30,357 nt of DNA. It comes from Streptomyces sp. MMG1533. GTDB taxonomy: Bacteria > Actinomycetota > Actinomycetes > Streptomycetales > Streptomycetaceae. The first letter of the stretch is position 1. Each line of letters begins with the position of its first letter. The notes under the pieces are model-generated. The model did no database searches. It worked only from the letters and a program-made list of their open reading frames with translations, and was not told where the DNA came from. The stretch spans positions 1 through 30,357 of the forward strand of contig NZ_LGDG01000289.1 in the NCBI RefSeq assembly GCF_001279775.1, written 5' to 3'. The translations under genes were made by a program, and so were the position numbers. This document shows positions 22,307-28,714 of this stretch, piece after piece.

Positions 22307-22720
22307 GTGGCCACCGTAACCCCGCCCTGGGCCTACACCCTCCACCTCCCGCACGATCCACACGCACCGGGGATCGCCCGCGCAACCCTCCGCACCGTGC
22401 TCGCCGCCCACGGCCTCTCCTCCCTCAGCCCCACCGCCGAACTTCTCGCCTCCGAACTCCTCACCAACGCCCACCTCCACACCCGCGGCCCCTACGCCCT
22501 CCGTCTCCGCGCGATGGAGACGGGCCGGCTCCGGCTCGCCGTATGGGACTCCGATCCGAAGGTCCCGTCCGGCTTCGACGTAGTCGGTCCACAGCCTGTG
22601 GAGACCGCCGAGAACGGCCGCGGGCTGCATCTCGTCCGGGCGTGTGCGGATGCGTGGGGTGTGTATGTCATGGAGGACGCGGTGTGGGCGGGCAAGCTGA
22701 TGTGGGTGGAGTGTCAGTGA
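22307..22720 (+). CDS. RsbW-like ATP-binding protein (HATPase_c)
   Basis: This 137-residue single GHKL ATPase domain has N-box ELLTNAH (E50, N54), a G1-like WDSDPKVP (D81) and G2-like NGRGLHLV (103-110), which places it among the anti-sigma-factor/serine-kinase-like ATPases abundant in Streptomyces. GTG at 22307 has CGGAG 6 bases upstream. It diverges from the XRE/DUF5753 gene, an arrangement seen at WhiJ-type loci where such an ATPase often accompanies the XRE-DUF397 pair. Whether it phosphorylates an anti-anti-sigma factor is unknown. Confidence 0.92.
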   Translation: MATVTPPWAYTLHLPHDPHAPGIARATLRTVLAAHGLSSLSPTAELLASELLTNAHLHTRGPYALRLRAMETGRLRLAVWDSDPKVPSGFDVVGPQPVETAENGRGLHLVRACADAWGVYVMEDAVWAGKLMWVECQ

Positions 22721-22734
22721 GGCGTCCTGACGTG

Positions 22735-22950
22735 AGGGAGGGGCGCTGGCGTGGAGAAGGTTGAGCAGCCCGGGGATGCGTCCTCGGCGTGCTCGGCGAG
22801 CGTCCAGCAGTTCTTGCGTGGCAGATCCGGCAGCAACCCGAGCACCGGTGCCCTCGCCCGGCGTCGGGGTTCCACCCGGACGAGCCGCCCTGCGATGCGG
22901 CCCATCAAGGCCTCGTGTCCTGCCAACGGCGGACCGGTCCCCGGGCCGTG
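22735..22950 (-). pseudogene. N-terminal remnant of an IS701-type transposase
   Basis: On the minus strand, EALMGRIAGRLVRVEPRR followed by ARAPVLGLLPDL and PRKNCWTLAEHAEDASP reproduces the conserved N-terminus of IS701-family transposases (normally continuing DGMQHLLNRAKWDAD). After DASP the frame breaks; the adjacent frame continues LLNLLHA, as expected for a small deletion/frameshift, and then homology stops. No terminal inverted repeats or remainder of the roughly 400-residue transposase are present. Frame and ends are approximate. Rightward reading frames through here are antisense shadows. Recognition is from the motif, without a search. Confidence 0.75.
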
Positions 22951-22989
22951 GCCGTGCCGCGTGATGTCTGGTTCTGAGAGGATCCTGGC

Positions 22990-23496
22990 GTGTTCGACTT
23001 CGGGATCGAAGGCTACCGGCCTCAATGGCTGAACGGTCGCTCTGCGGTCGAGGCAGGCCATGGTCAGCAACTGCGTGCGCTCATCGGCCGCCCGTTGATC
23101 CACGCCTGGCTGGTCTGGGACGTTCAGGACGACGAGTGGTTCTCCGACTGCCCCGTCCTGCTCGACTTCACCGGAGAACGGATTGAGATCAACCACCAAA
23201 AGTTCGACGACCTCTCGATCACCTGGAACACGGTTGACCCTCACCAGCCGGTCCTGTGGCCCGGCTTCGATCTGAAGTGGCGCCACGACATGCGCCCCGA
23301 GCTGCACGCGCTCCAGGGCCAGGTCCTTCAGGACGTCGAGCTCCTCGAATGGACCGGCAGCGACATGGCCCAGGGAACGGTCGCTGTCAGCTTTCGCTTC
23401 CCTCGCAGCCAACTGACCATCGCCAACGCCCTCGACGAGAACGGGCTGACCTTCGGGCCACCCGAGTCGGGCTACCGGCGTCACTCACTGCGCTAG
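22990..23496 (+). CDS. Hypothetical protein, 168 residues
   Basis: I do not recognise this protein. It is soluble, without signal peptide or membrane segment, and rich in Trp (VWDVQDDEWFSDCPVLLDF, ITWNTVDPHQPVLWPGFDLKW), with a mixed alpha/beta look and an ordinary C-terminus. GTG at 22990 follows GAGAGGA at 7 bases, so the gene looks real. It lies just downstream of a transposase remnant and ends 17 bp from a convergent DinB gene, so it may be acquired cargo. No function is proposed. Confidence 0.75.
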   Translation: MFDFGIEGYRPQWLNGRSAVEAGHGQQLRALIGRPLIHAWLVWDVQDDEWFSDCPVLLDFTGERIEINHQKFDDLSITWNTVDPHQPVLWPGFDLKWRHDMRPELHALQGQVLQDVELLEWTGSDMAQGTVAVSFRFPRSQLTIANALDENGLTFGPPESGYRRHSLR

Positions 23497-23513
23497 GACC
23501 TGGTCCTCAGAAC

Positions 23514-23993
23514 TCAGCCGGCAAGTACCTGTTCGCGCAGGATGTCGGCGTGCCCGCAGTGGTGGGCCAGCTCGCGCAGGACTTGCAAGTACACCCAGCG
23601 CAGCGTGCGCGGCCCGGCCCGGTGGCCGGTCACGACGGCGTCCAGCGGCAGGTCGGCGGCCACCGCCCGGGCCGTCGCGCAGGCCTCACGGTGGGCCGCC
23701 GTGACGGAGGCGACGGTGTCGTCGTCGGCGAGCCGGAAGGACTCGTCCGGGGTCTGCACCAGGCCGAGCTCCCGACGGGGCGTGCCGCCGACGCACTCCT
23801 CGAACCAGATCCGCTGCATCCAGGTGACGTGCTTGAGCAGCCCGAGCAACGTCGTCGCCGACGAGACGAGCCGGCGGCGCGCCTGCTCCTCGGTAAGACC
23901 GTCGAGGGTTACCTCCAGGGCGCTCCGGTACTCCTCGACGAACGCATCGAGCTGGGTGCGTTCGTCGTCCAGCGGCACATCGAACGAGCCCAT
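23514..23993 (-). CDS. DinB-family protein (DUF664-like)
   Basis: This 159-residue protein shows the DinB pattern: TTLLGLLKHVTWMQRIWFEE with the first histidine ligand, and LRELAHHCGHADILREQV with the second cluster near the C-terminus. ATG at 23993 has GGGAG 6 bases upstream. It is the third DinB-like gene in the window; the closest in motif layout is the one at 16936-17529. It diverges from the SRPBCC gene at 24346. Likely a metal- or thiol-dependent enzyme; the substrate is unknown. Confidence 0.92.
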   Translation of the reverse strand: MGSFDVPLDDERTQLDAFVEEYRSALEVTLDGLTEEQARRRLVSSATTLLGLLKHVTWMQRIWFEECVGGTPRRELGLVQTPDESFRLADDDTVASVTAAHREACATARAVAADLPLDAVVTGHRAGPRTLRWVYLQVLRELAHHCGHADILREQVLAG

Positions 23994-24345
23994 CAGCGTC
24001 TCCCGTCACGCAGCAGGCCGAGGGCCAGGGCAGCTCGTGCGAGCGGTGGCCCACGGCGACGTCGACGATCCTAGTACTCCGGCCGTAGATGATGATCTTC
24101 ATGCGGTTTGGGCTGTTTGTCGTCGGTGGTGGCCGTTGCGGGCGTGGGCTTGATGGCGGCGTCGCCAGCGGGACCAGCGTCCAGGGCACGCGTGATCATC
24201 GCGGTGGCCAGGGCCGGTTTGGTGGCGAACGCCACCTCGTCCGTCCTCGCATCGCCCCTGGCCAGAGAGATCGCGGTTCACGGACGGGATACTTAGGATG
24301 AGCATGGTGGTCCATCTCGGCGCCTTCGGTTGGAGGAGGTTCGTG
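23994..24345. other. 352-bp intergenic region
   Basis: This lies between the leftward DinB and rightward SRPBCC genes and should contain both promoters. It contains only short frames without convincing ribosome binding sites. The longest rightward ones (from 24089 and 24108) have no family features I recognise. No TGCAAC-type ArsR site like those at 16765-16820 is present. Confidence 0.4.
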
Positions 24346-24804
24346 ATGACGCACGATGGCGGGTTGAGGCTGCATCTGCAGCGGGTCCTGCGCGCACCGC
24401 GCTCGGTCGTATTCCGAGCGTTGACCGAACCGCGGACACTGGCCAAGTGGTGGGGCCCTGACGGGTTCACCATCCCAAGTGTGGAAAGCGACCTTAGGCC
24501 AGGCGGTAGCTATCGGGTCGCGATGCGACCTCCGGAAGGCGATCTGTTCTACCTGGTGGGGGAATTCGTTGAGGTCGACCCCCCGGAACGTCTGTCCTAC
24601 ACCTTCCGATGGGAGGATCCCGATCCCGATGATCGGGAGACGGTGGTGACGCTGTCGCTTCGCGATATCGGCGGCACACGGGCCGAGTTGGTCCTCAGCC
24701 AGGGTGACTTCGCCACTGAGGGGCGCCAAACTCTGCACGAGGAGGGCTGGACTCAGAGTCTCGACAAGCTGGAGGAGCTGATGTCGTCGGCTGCGCCGGC
24801 CTGA
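24346..24804 (+). CDS. SRPBCC (AHSA1-like) domain protein
   Basis: This 152-residue single SRPBCC domain has LHLQRVLRAPRSVVFRALTEPRTLAKWWGP at the start, PGGSYRVAMRPPEGDLFYLVGEFVEVDPPERLSYTF in the middle and a final helix (LHEEGWTQSLDKLEELM). ATG at 24346 is chosen over upstream ATGs at 24298 and 24304 because AGGAGGT ends 5 bases before it. It diverges from a DinB gene, repeating the SRPBCC/DinB neighbourhood seen at 15351-17529, but here without an ArsR gene. The ligand is unknown. Confidence 0.92.
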   Translation: MTHDGGLRLHLQRVLRAPRSVVFRALTEPRTLAKWWGPDGFTIPSVESDLRPGGSYRVAMRPPEGDLFYLVGEFVEVDPPERLSYTFRWEDPDPDDRETVVTLSLRDIGGTRAELVLSQGDFATEGRQTLHEEGWTQSLDKLEELMSSAAPA

Positions 24805-24959
24805 GGTCTTTGCCGCGGGGAGGGGCCAGGTGGCCGTACCCGTCTTCGCACCGCCCCTGTCAGCAATGAGTGCAAGACACCCGAGCGTGGTCCTCGGGGC
24901 CGAGGCCCGCTCGCTCTATCGGGACGCCTCGAACTGATCTCTGTGGCAAGGTCGGTTCG

Positions 24960-26702
24960 GTGGATGCACTGAAGGATCGGGACCCGGCGCACATAGGCGC
25001 GTACACGTTGCTCGCACGGCTCGGCGCGGGCGGGATGGGACAGGTCTATCTGGCTCGGTCGCCCGGTGGGCGGCTGGTTGCGATCAAGGTCATCCGGGAC
25101 GAGATCACCGACCATCCGGAGGCGCTGGCGCGGTTCCGGCGGGAGGTGGAGACGGTTCGGGCGGTGCGGAGTGCGTATACCGCGAACCTGATTGACGCAT
25201 CGTTGGATGCGGCGCCTTACTGGCTGGCCACCGAGTTCGTGTCGGGGCCGACCTTGAGTCAGGCGGTGGGGGAGCGGGGGGCGTTGCCTCCCGAGACGTG
25301 CCGTGGGGTGTTCGCCGCGCTGGCCGAGGGGCTCGCGGCGGTGCATGCGCACGGTGTCACGCATCGGGACCTCAAGCCTCAGAACGTGATCCTCGCGGCG
25401 CAGGGGCCGCAGCTCATCGACTTCGGGATAGCCAGGGGCGTGGGCCAGACCGCCCTCACCGAGGCCGGGTTCGCGCCCGGCACGCCCGGCTTCACCGCGC
25501 CCGAAGTACTGATGCGCAACGAGGTCGGGCCGGCGGCGGACGTGTTCGCGCTGGGGGCGACACTCGCGTACGCGGCGACCGGGCGGCCGCCCTTCGGCAT
25601 GGGCGAGCCCGCCGGGGTGAGTTACCGAGCCGTGCACGAGCCCATCGACGTCGTGGGCGTGGAGCCGGGCTTGGCGGCGCTCATCGAGGCGTGCGTGGCC
25701 AAGGACCCGGCAGCACGGCCGGGGCTCGGTGAGGTGATCGCGCGGTGCGGGGTGCGGGCGGCGCTCGTCGAGGACCCCTTCTACGCCGGGCTCGCCCAGT
25801 TGGCCGAGGCGGTGCCGCAGACGCCGGGGGCGGCCGGGGCGGTGTTGCGGACGCCGACGGTCCAGTCGGGGGCCGGGCTGCCGACGCCTCCCGCGTACGC
25901 GCCGGTGAGCCCGCACGACCTGCCGACGGCCGGGGCGGCGTACGGCTACACGCCCACCGAGATGAGCCGGCCGCGGGCCCCTCGCCGCAGCGGCAGGCTG
26001 TGGCTTGCGGCTGCGGCGGTGGCGGTCGCCGCGGGGACGGGGACGGCGTTCGTGCTGATGGCGCCGGGAGACAAGAAGGACGAGGGCTCGGCGGCCGGAG
26101 GCGGCAAGTCGACGTCTCCGGCCACCTCGGAGTCGGCCAAGTCGCCGACTCCGGCGGCCTCGGAGGCGTCGAACGGTGCACCCGCCTACGCAGGGGACAA
26201 GATCGACCGGGCGCTGTGGAGCTCGGCCACCGGCAAGTGCCAACTGCCCCCGGAGGAGAGGGCGAGCAACGCGTTCATGGGGTCCATCAGCGATCCCGAC
26301 GCCCCGGGCGAGACCTCGCAGACCCACACCTTCGACAACAAGGTGCAAATCGGGTTCCGTGACGACGGCACGCTCGGTTCCAAGGGGCCGTACTACGTCA
26401 CCGTCAGCGTGAAGCCGCCCCACGACATCGACCCCAGCACCGGAAAGCCCGTCGAGGGGCTCTTGAGCGACAACGCGAACATCGGCTACTTGAGCAAGCC
26501 CATCGACATCTTCGGCGGCAGCGACCCGACGAGCTGGAAGTACGTCACCTACCCGGACGACTTCCGCTCCTGGATCAAGGGCAAGCCGCAGCCCTCCATC
26601 CCGCTGGCCAACGACCCCGGCGACTGGACCGTGGAGTTCCACCACATCCGCACGCCCGACGACTACACGAGCATCATGTGCGACGGGTTCACGGTGAAAT
26701 GA
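24960..26702 (+). CDS. Transmembrane Ser/Thr protein kinase (Hanks type)
   Basis: The protein has 580 residues. The cytoplasmic kinase domain (about 14-275) has the Gly loop LGAGGMGQVY (21-30), catalytic Lys K43 in VAIKVI, HRDLKPQN (135-142) with D137, DFG at 154-156 and the activation segment GTPGFTAPE. A Pro/Ala-rich juxtamembrane region leads to one membrane helix (about 348-369), and an extracytoplasmic part of about 210 residues follows, with a Ser/Thr/Pro stalk and a globular end (ALWSSATGKCQLPPEERA to MCDGFTVK). No PASTA repeats are present. The final domain is not recognised. GTG at 24960 has AAGG 8 bases upstream. It precedes the wall-hydrolase gene by 56 bp, so the two are probably co-transcribed. 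Confidence 0.93.
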   Translation: MDALKDRDPAHIGAYTLLARLGAGGMGQVYLARSPGGRLVAIKVIRDEITDHPEALARFRREVETVRAVRSAYTANLIDASLDAAPYWLATEFVSGPTLSQAVGERGALPPETCRGVFAALAEGLAAVHAHGVTHRDLKPQNVILAAQGPQLIDFGIARGVGQTALTEAGFAPGTPGFTAPEVLMRNEVGPAADVFALGATLAYAATGRPPFGMGEPAGVSYRAVHEPIDVVGVEPGLAALIEACVAKDPAARPGLGEVIARCGVRAALVEDPFYAGLAQLAEAVPQTPGAAGAVLRTPTVQSGAGLPTPPAYAPVSPHDLPTAGAAYGYTPTEMSRPRAPRRSGRLWLAAAAVAVAAGTGTAFVLMAPGDKKDEGSAAGGGKSTSPATSESAKSPTPAASEASNGAPAYAGDKIDRALWSSATGKCQLPPEERASNAFMGSISDPDAPGETSQTHTFDNKVQIGFRDDGTLGSKGPYYVTVSVKPPHDIDPSTGKPVEGLLSDNANIGYLSKPIDIFGGSDPTSWKYVTYPDDFRSWIKGKPQPSIPLANDPGDWTVEFHHIRTPDDYTSIMCDGFTVK

Positions 26703-26758
26703 CGCCACTCTCACCTGAAATGGCCTTGAATAGCGGCGATACGGGGGAGGGTTGAGCC

Positions 26759-27760
26759 GTGCGCAAAGTCTGGGTGGTCGGTGGTACTGCGGTCGGGCTG
26801 GGCCTGAGCTTCGTGATGCTCCTCGTCGTCGGGGTGTACGTCGTCGCCGGGAACCTCGCCAACGGGGTGAGCGGAGGCACCAAGGCGCTGGCCAAGGGGT
26901 CGGTACCGGCTGCGTATCAGACCCTAGTTCAGAAGTGGGGCAATCTCTGCTCCGCCATCAACCCCGCACTGCTCGCCGCCCAGCTCTACCAGGAGAGCGG
27001 TTTCGACCCGGACGTGACCAGCCACGCCGACGCCCGCGGCATCGCCCAGTTCATCCCCAGCACCTGGGCCACGCACGGCATCGACGGTGACGGAGACGGT
27101 GACCGTGACATCTGGGATCCGAATGACGCGATTCCATCGGCCGCGTCGTACGACTGCGAGCTCGCGAAGTACGTCAAGGACGTGCCCGGGGACACCACGA
27201 GCAACATGCTCGCCGCCTACAACGCGGGTGCGTACCGCGTCATAAAGGCGGGTGGGGTTCCGGCCATCAGCGAGACCCAGAACTACGTCAAGACGATCCG
27301 CACCCTGGAGGAAAGCTTCGCCGCCCCCGTCAGTCGGGTCGACCCGTCTAAGCAGGCGGCCGGGGCCATCTACTACGCGCAGAAGAAGCTCGGCACGCCC
27401 TATCTGTGGGGCGGGGACGGTACCGCGGCCGACAACGGGCGGTTCGACTGTTCCGGGCTGACCAAGGCCGCGTACGAGAGTGTCGGGATCACGTTGCCGC
27501 GCGTCGCCAACGACCAGTACAACGCGGGGCCACATCCGGCCAGGGACGAGCTGCTGCCGGGCGACCTGGTGTTCTTCTCGGACGACCTGACCAACTCGCG
27601 GGCCATCCGGCATGTCGGTATTTATGTGGGCGGTGGGTACATGATCGACGCGCCGAGAACAGGTGCTGTGATCCGGTTCGACCCGATCGACACCCCCGAC
27701 TACTTCGGGGCCACCCGGGTCACCGAAGATGGCGCGAAAGCGCTCCCCACGACGGTGTGA
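26759..27760 (+). CDS. Bifunctional lytic transglycosylase / NlpC-P60 endopeptidase (VirB1/CwlT-like)
   Basis: The protein has 333 residues: an N-terminal membrane anchor (about 5-31), an SLT lytic transglycosylase domain (about 58-185) with catalytic E79 in YQESGFDP and the ARGIAQFIPSTWATHG motif, an acidic Asp/Gly loop (about 109-122), and a C-terminal NlpC/P60 domain (about 198-320) with C231 in RFDCSGLTKAAY and H285 in RHVGIYVGGG. This is the two-domain peptidoglycan hydrolase type found in Gram-positive type IV secretion systems (CwlT, VirB1-like). GTG at 26759 has GGGGGAGGG 7 bases upstream. It should cut glycan strands and stem peptides at the outer face of the membrane, possibly under control of the adjacent kinase. 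Confidence 0.94.
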   Translation: MRKVWVVGGTAVGLGLSFVMLLVVGVYVVAGNLANGVSGGTKALAKGSVPAAYQTLVQKWGNLCSAINPALLAAQLYQESGFDPDVTSHADARGIAQFIPSTWATHGIDGDGDGDRDIWDPNDAIPSAASYDCELAKYVKDVPGDTTSNMLAAYNAGAYRVIKAGGVPAISETQNYVKTIRTLEESFAAPVSRVDPSKQAAGAIYYAQKKLGTPYLWGGDGTAADNGRFDCSGLTKAAYESVGITLPRVANDQYNAGPHPARDELLPGDLVFFSDDLTNSRAIRHVGIYVGGGYMIDAPRTGAVIRFDPIDTPDYFGATRVTEDGAKALPTTV

Positions 27761-27839
27761 ACCGAGCGTGAACCCACCCCCTGAGCTGCAGTGATGAGTC
27801 TCTCTTAGGTAACGTCTGCGTGATCATTCGGTGGAGTGT

Positions 27840-27868
27840 GGAACGTATTTACGGGAGCCGTGCGTTCC
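27840..27868 (+). promoter_or_regulatory. Possible ECF-sigma promoter / GGAACG inverted repeat
   Basis: GGAAC (27840-27844) followed after 19 bases by GTT (27864-27866) resembles -35/-10 elements of cell-envelope or redox ECF sigma factors. The ends also form a perfect inverted repeat, GGAACG-N17-CGTTCC (27840-27868). It lies about 127 bp before the BcrC-like start, in a gap (27761-27994) with no gene. Spacing and -10 are not decisive. Confidence 0.4.
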
Positions 27869-27994
27869 TGATGACGTAGCCGAGCGGACGGGCGGACGTC
27901 ACAGTCAACGTAAGCGGATCTACACACCACGGGGGTGGGCAACATCGGCGCGCGCAAGGGCGTGCCGGGAGAGACGACGAAGGGGCCGTGCGCC

Positions 27995-28702
27995 ATGGCT
28001 GGACTCGCAGAATCCGGGTCGAACCCTGACGTCGATCTGCTGTACGACATCAATGGCCTCGCCAAGGACGCGCCGGCCTGGTTCGACCGGGGCATGGAGT
28101 ACGTCGGCGAGTACGGGCTGCTGCTCGCCATGGTGCTGCTCGTGGTGTGGTGCTGGTGGTCCGTGCGCCGGCGGGGCGGCGAGGACGCCGCGTCGTCCGT
28201 GGCGGCTCTCGTCTGGGCGCCGCTTGCCGCCGGGATCGCCGTGCTGGTGAACGTGCCGATACGAGGGTTCGTGGAGCGGCCCCGGCCCTTCCTCACCCAT
28301 CAAGGACTGGATGTCCTCGTCTCCGGCAAGACCGACTACTCCTTCGTGAGCGACCACGCCACCATCACCATGGCCATGGGAGTCGGACTCTTCGTCGCCA
28401 ACCGGAAGTTCGGGCTCTTCGGACTCGGCCTCGCGTTGCTCGAAGGGTTCTGCCGGATCTACATGGGTGTGCACTATCCGACGGACGTGGTGGGCGGGTT
28501 CGCACTCGGTACGGCTGTCGCGCTGCTGCTCTCGCCCGTGGCCATGGCCCTGTTGACGCCGGTGGTCAAGGCCGTCGAGCGGTCGCCTCGGGCCGGGTGG
28601 CTGGTCCGGGCGCGGGGGCGGTCGTACGGCGGGCAGGACACGACGATTCCGGGGGCCCAGCGCGAGGCCGCCGGGACCGAGGAGCGGGATCTCGCCGCGT
28701 AG
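27995..28702 (+). CDS. PAP2-family phosphatase, BcrC-like undecaprenyl pyrophosphate phosphatase
   Basis: This 235-residue membrane protein has about five helices and the three PAP2 motifs: an R-x6-RP box (R90 to R97-P98, RGFVERPRP), SDH in FVSDHATI (S119, H121) and R-x5-H-x3-D (R154, H160, D164 in CRIYMGVHYPTD). SDHA instead of SGH is the form seen in BcrC-type enzymes, which recycle undecaprenyl pyrophosphate to the monophosphate for wall synthesis and give bacitracin tolerance. I chose ATG at 27995 (AAGGGG 9 bases upstream) over GTG 27935, which lacks a site. It lies 234 bp after the wall hydrolase and converges tightly on the oxidoreductase gene. Confidence 0.88.
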   Translation: MAGLAESGSNPDVDLLYDINGLAKDAPAWFDRGMEYVGEYGLLLAMVLLVVWCWWSVRRRGGEDAASSVAALVWAPLAAGIAVLVNVPIRGFVERPRPFLTHQGLDVLVSGKTDYSFVSDHATITMAMGVGLFVANRKFGLFGLGLALLEGFCRIYMGVHYPTDVVGGFALGTAVALLLSPVAMALLTPVVKAVERSPRAGWLVRARGRSYGGQDTTIPGAQREAAGTEERDLAA

Positions 28703-28714
28703 GGCCGGCCCTAC
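28699..28714. terminator. 16-bp palindrome spanning two convergent stop codons
   Basis: GTAGGGCCGGCCCTAC is a perfect palindrome. Its TAG is the stop of the PAP2 gene and, on the other strand, the stop of the oxidoreductase gene, with only 8 bp between the two genes. In RNA it can form at most a short GC stem, so it may help separate the convergent transcripts. Terminator function is uncertain; the palindrome itself is certain. Confidence 0.5.

Noticed and set aside
22751..23032. Rightward 93-codon gene starting MEKVEQPGDASSACS
   Set aside because: It is antisense to the IS701 remnant, overlaps the better-supported gene at 22990 in another frame, and has Ser/Arg/Pro-rich composition.
24089..24301. 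Rightward 70-codon gene
   Set aside because: No ribosome binding site, Gly/Arg-rich composition and no family features; competing frames are equally open.
24892..24905. CCTCGG-GG-CCGAGG palindrome before the kinase gene
   Set aside because: The loop is too small for a good hairpin, and short GC palindromes are expected by chance at this base composition; no other support.
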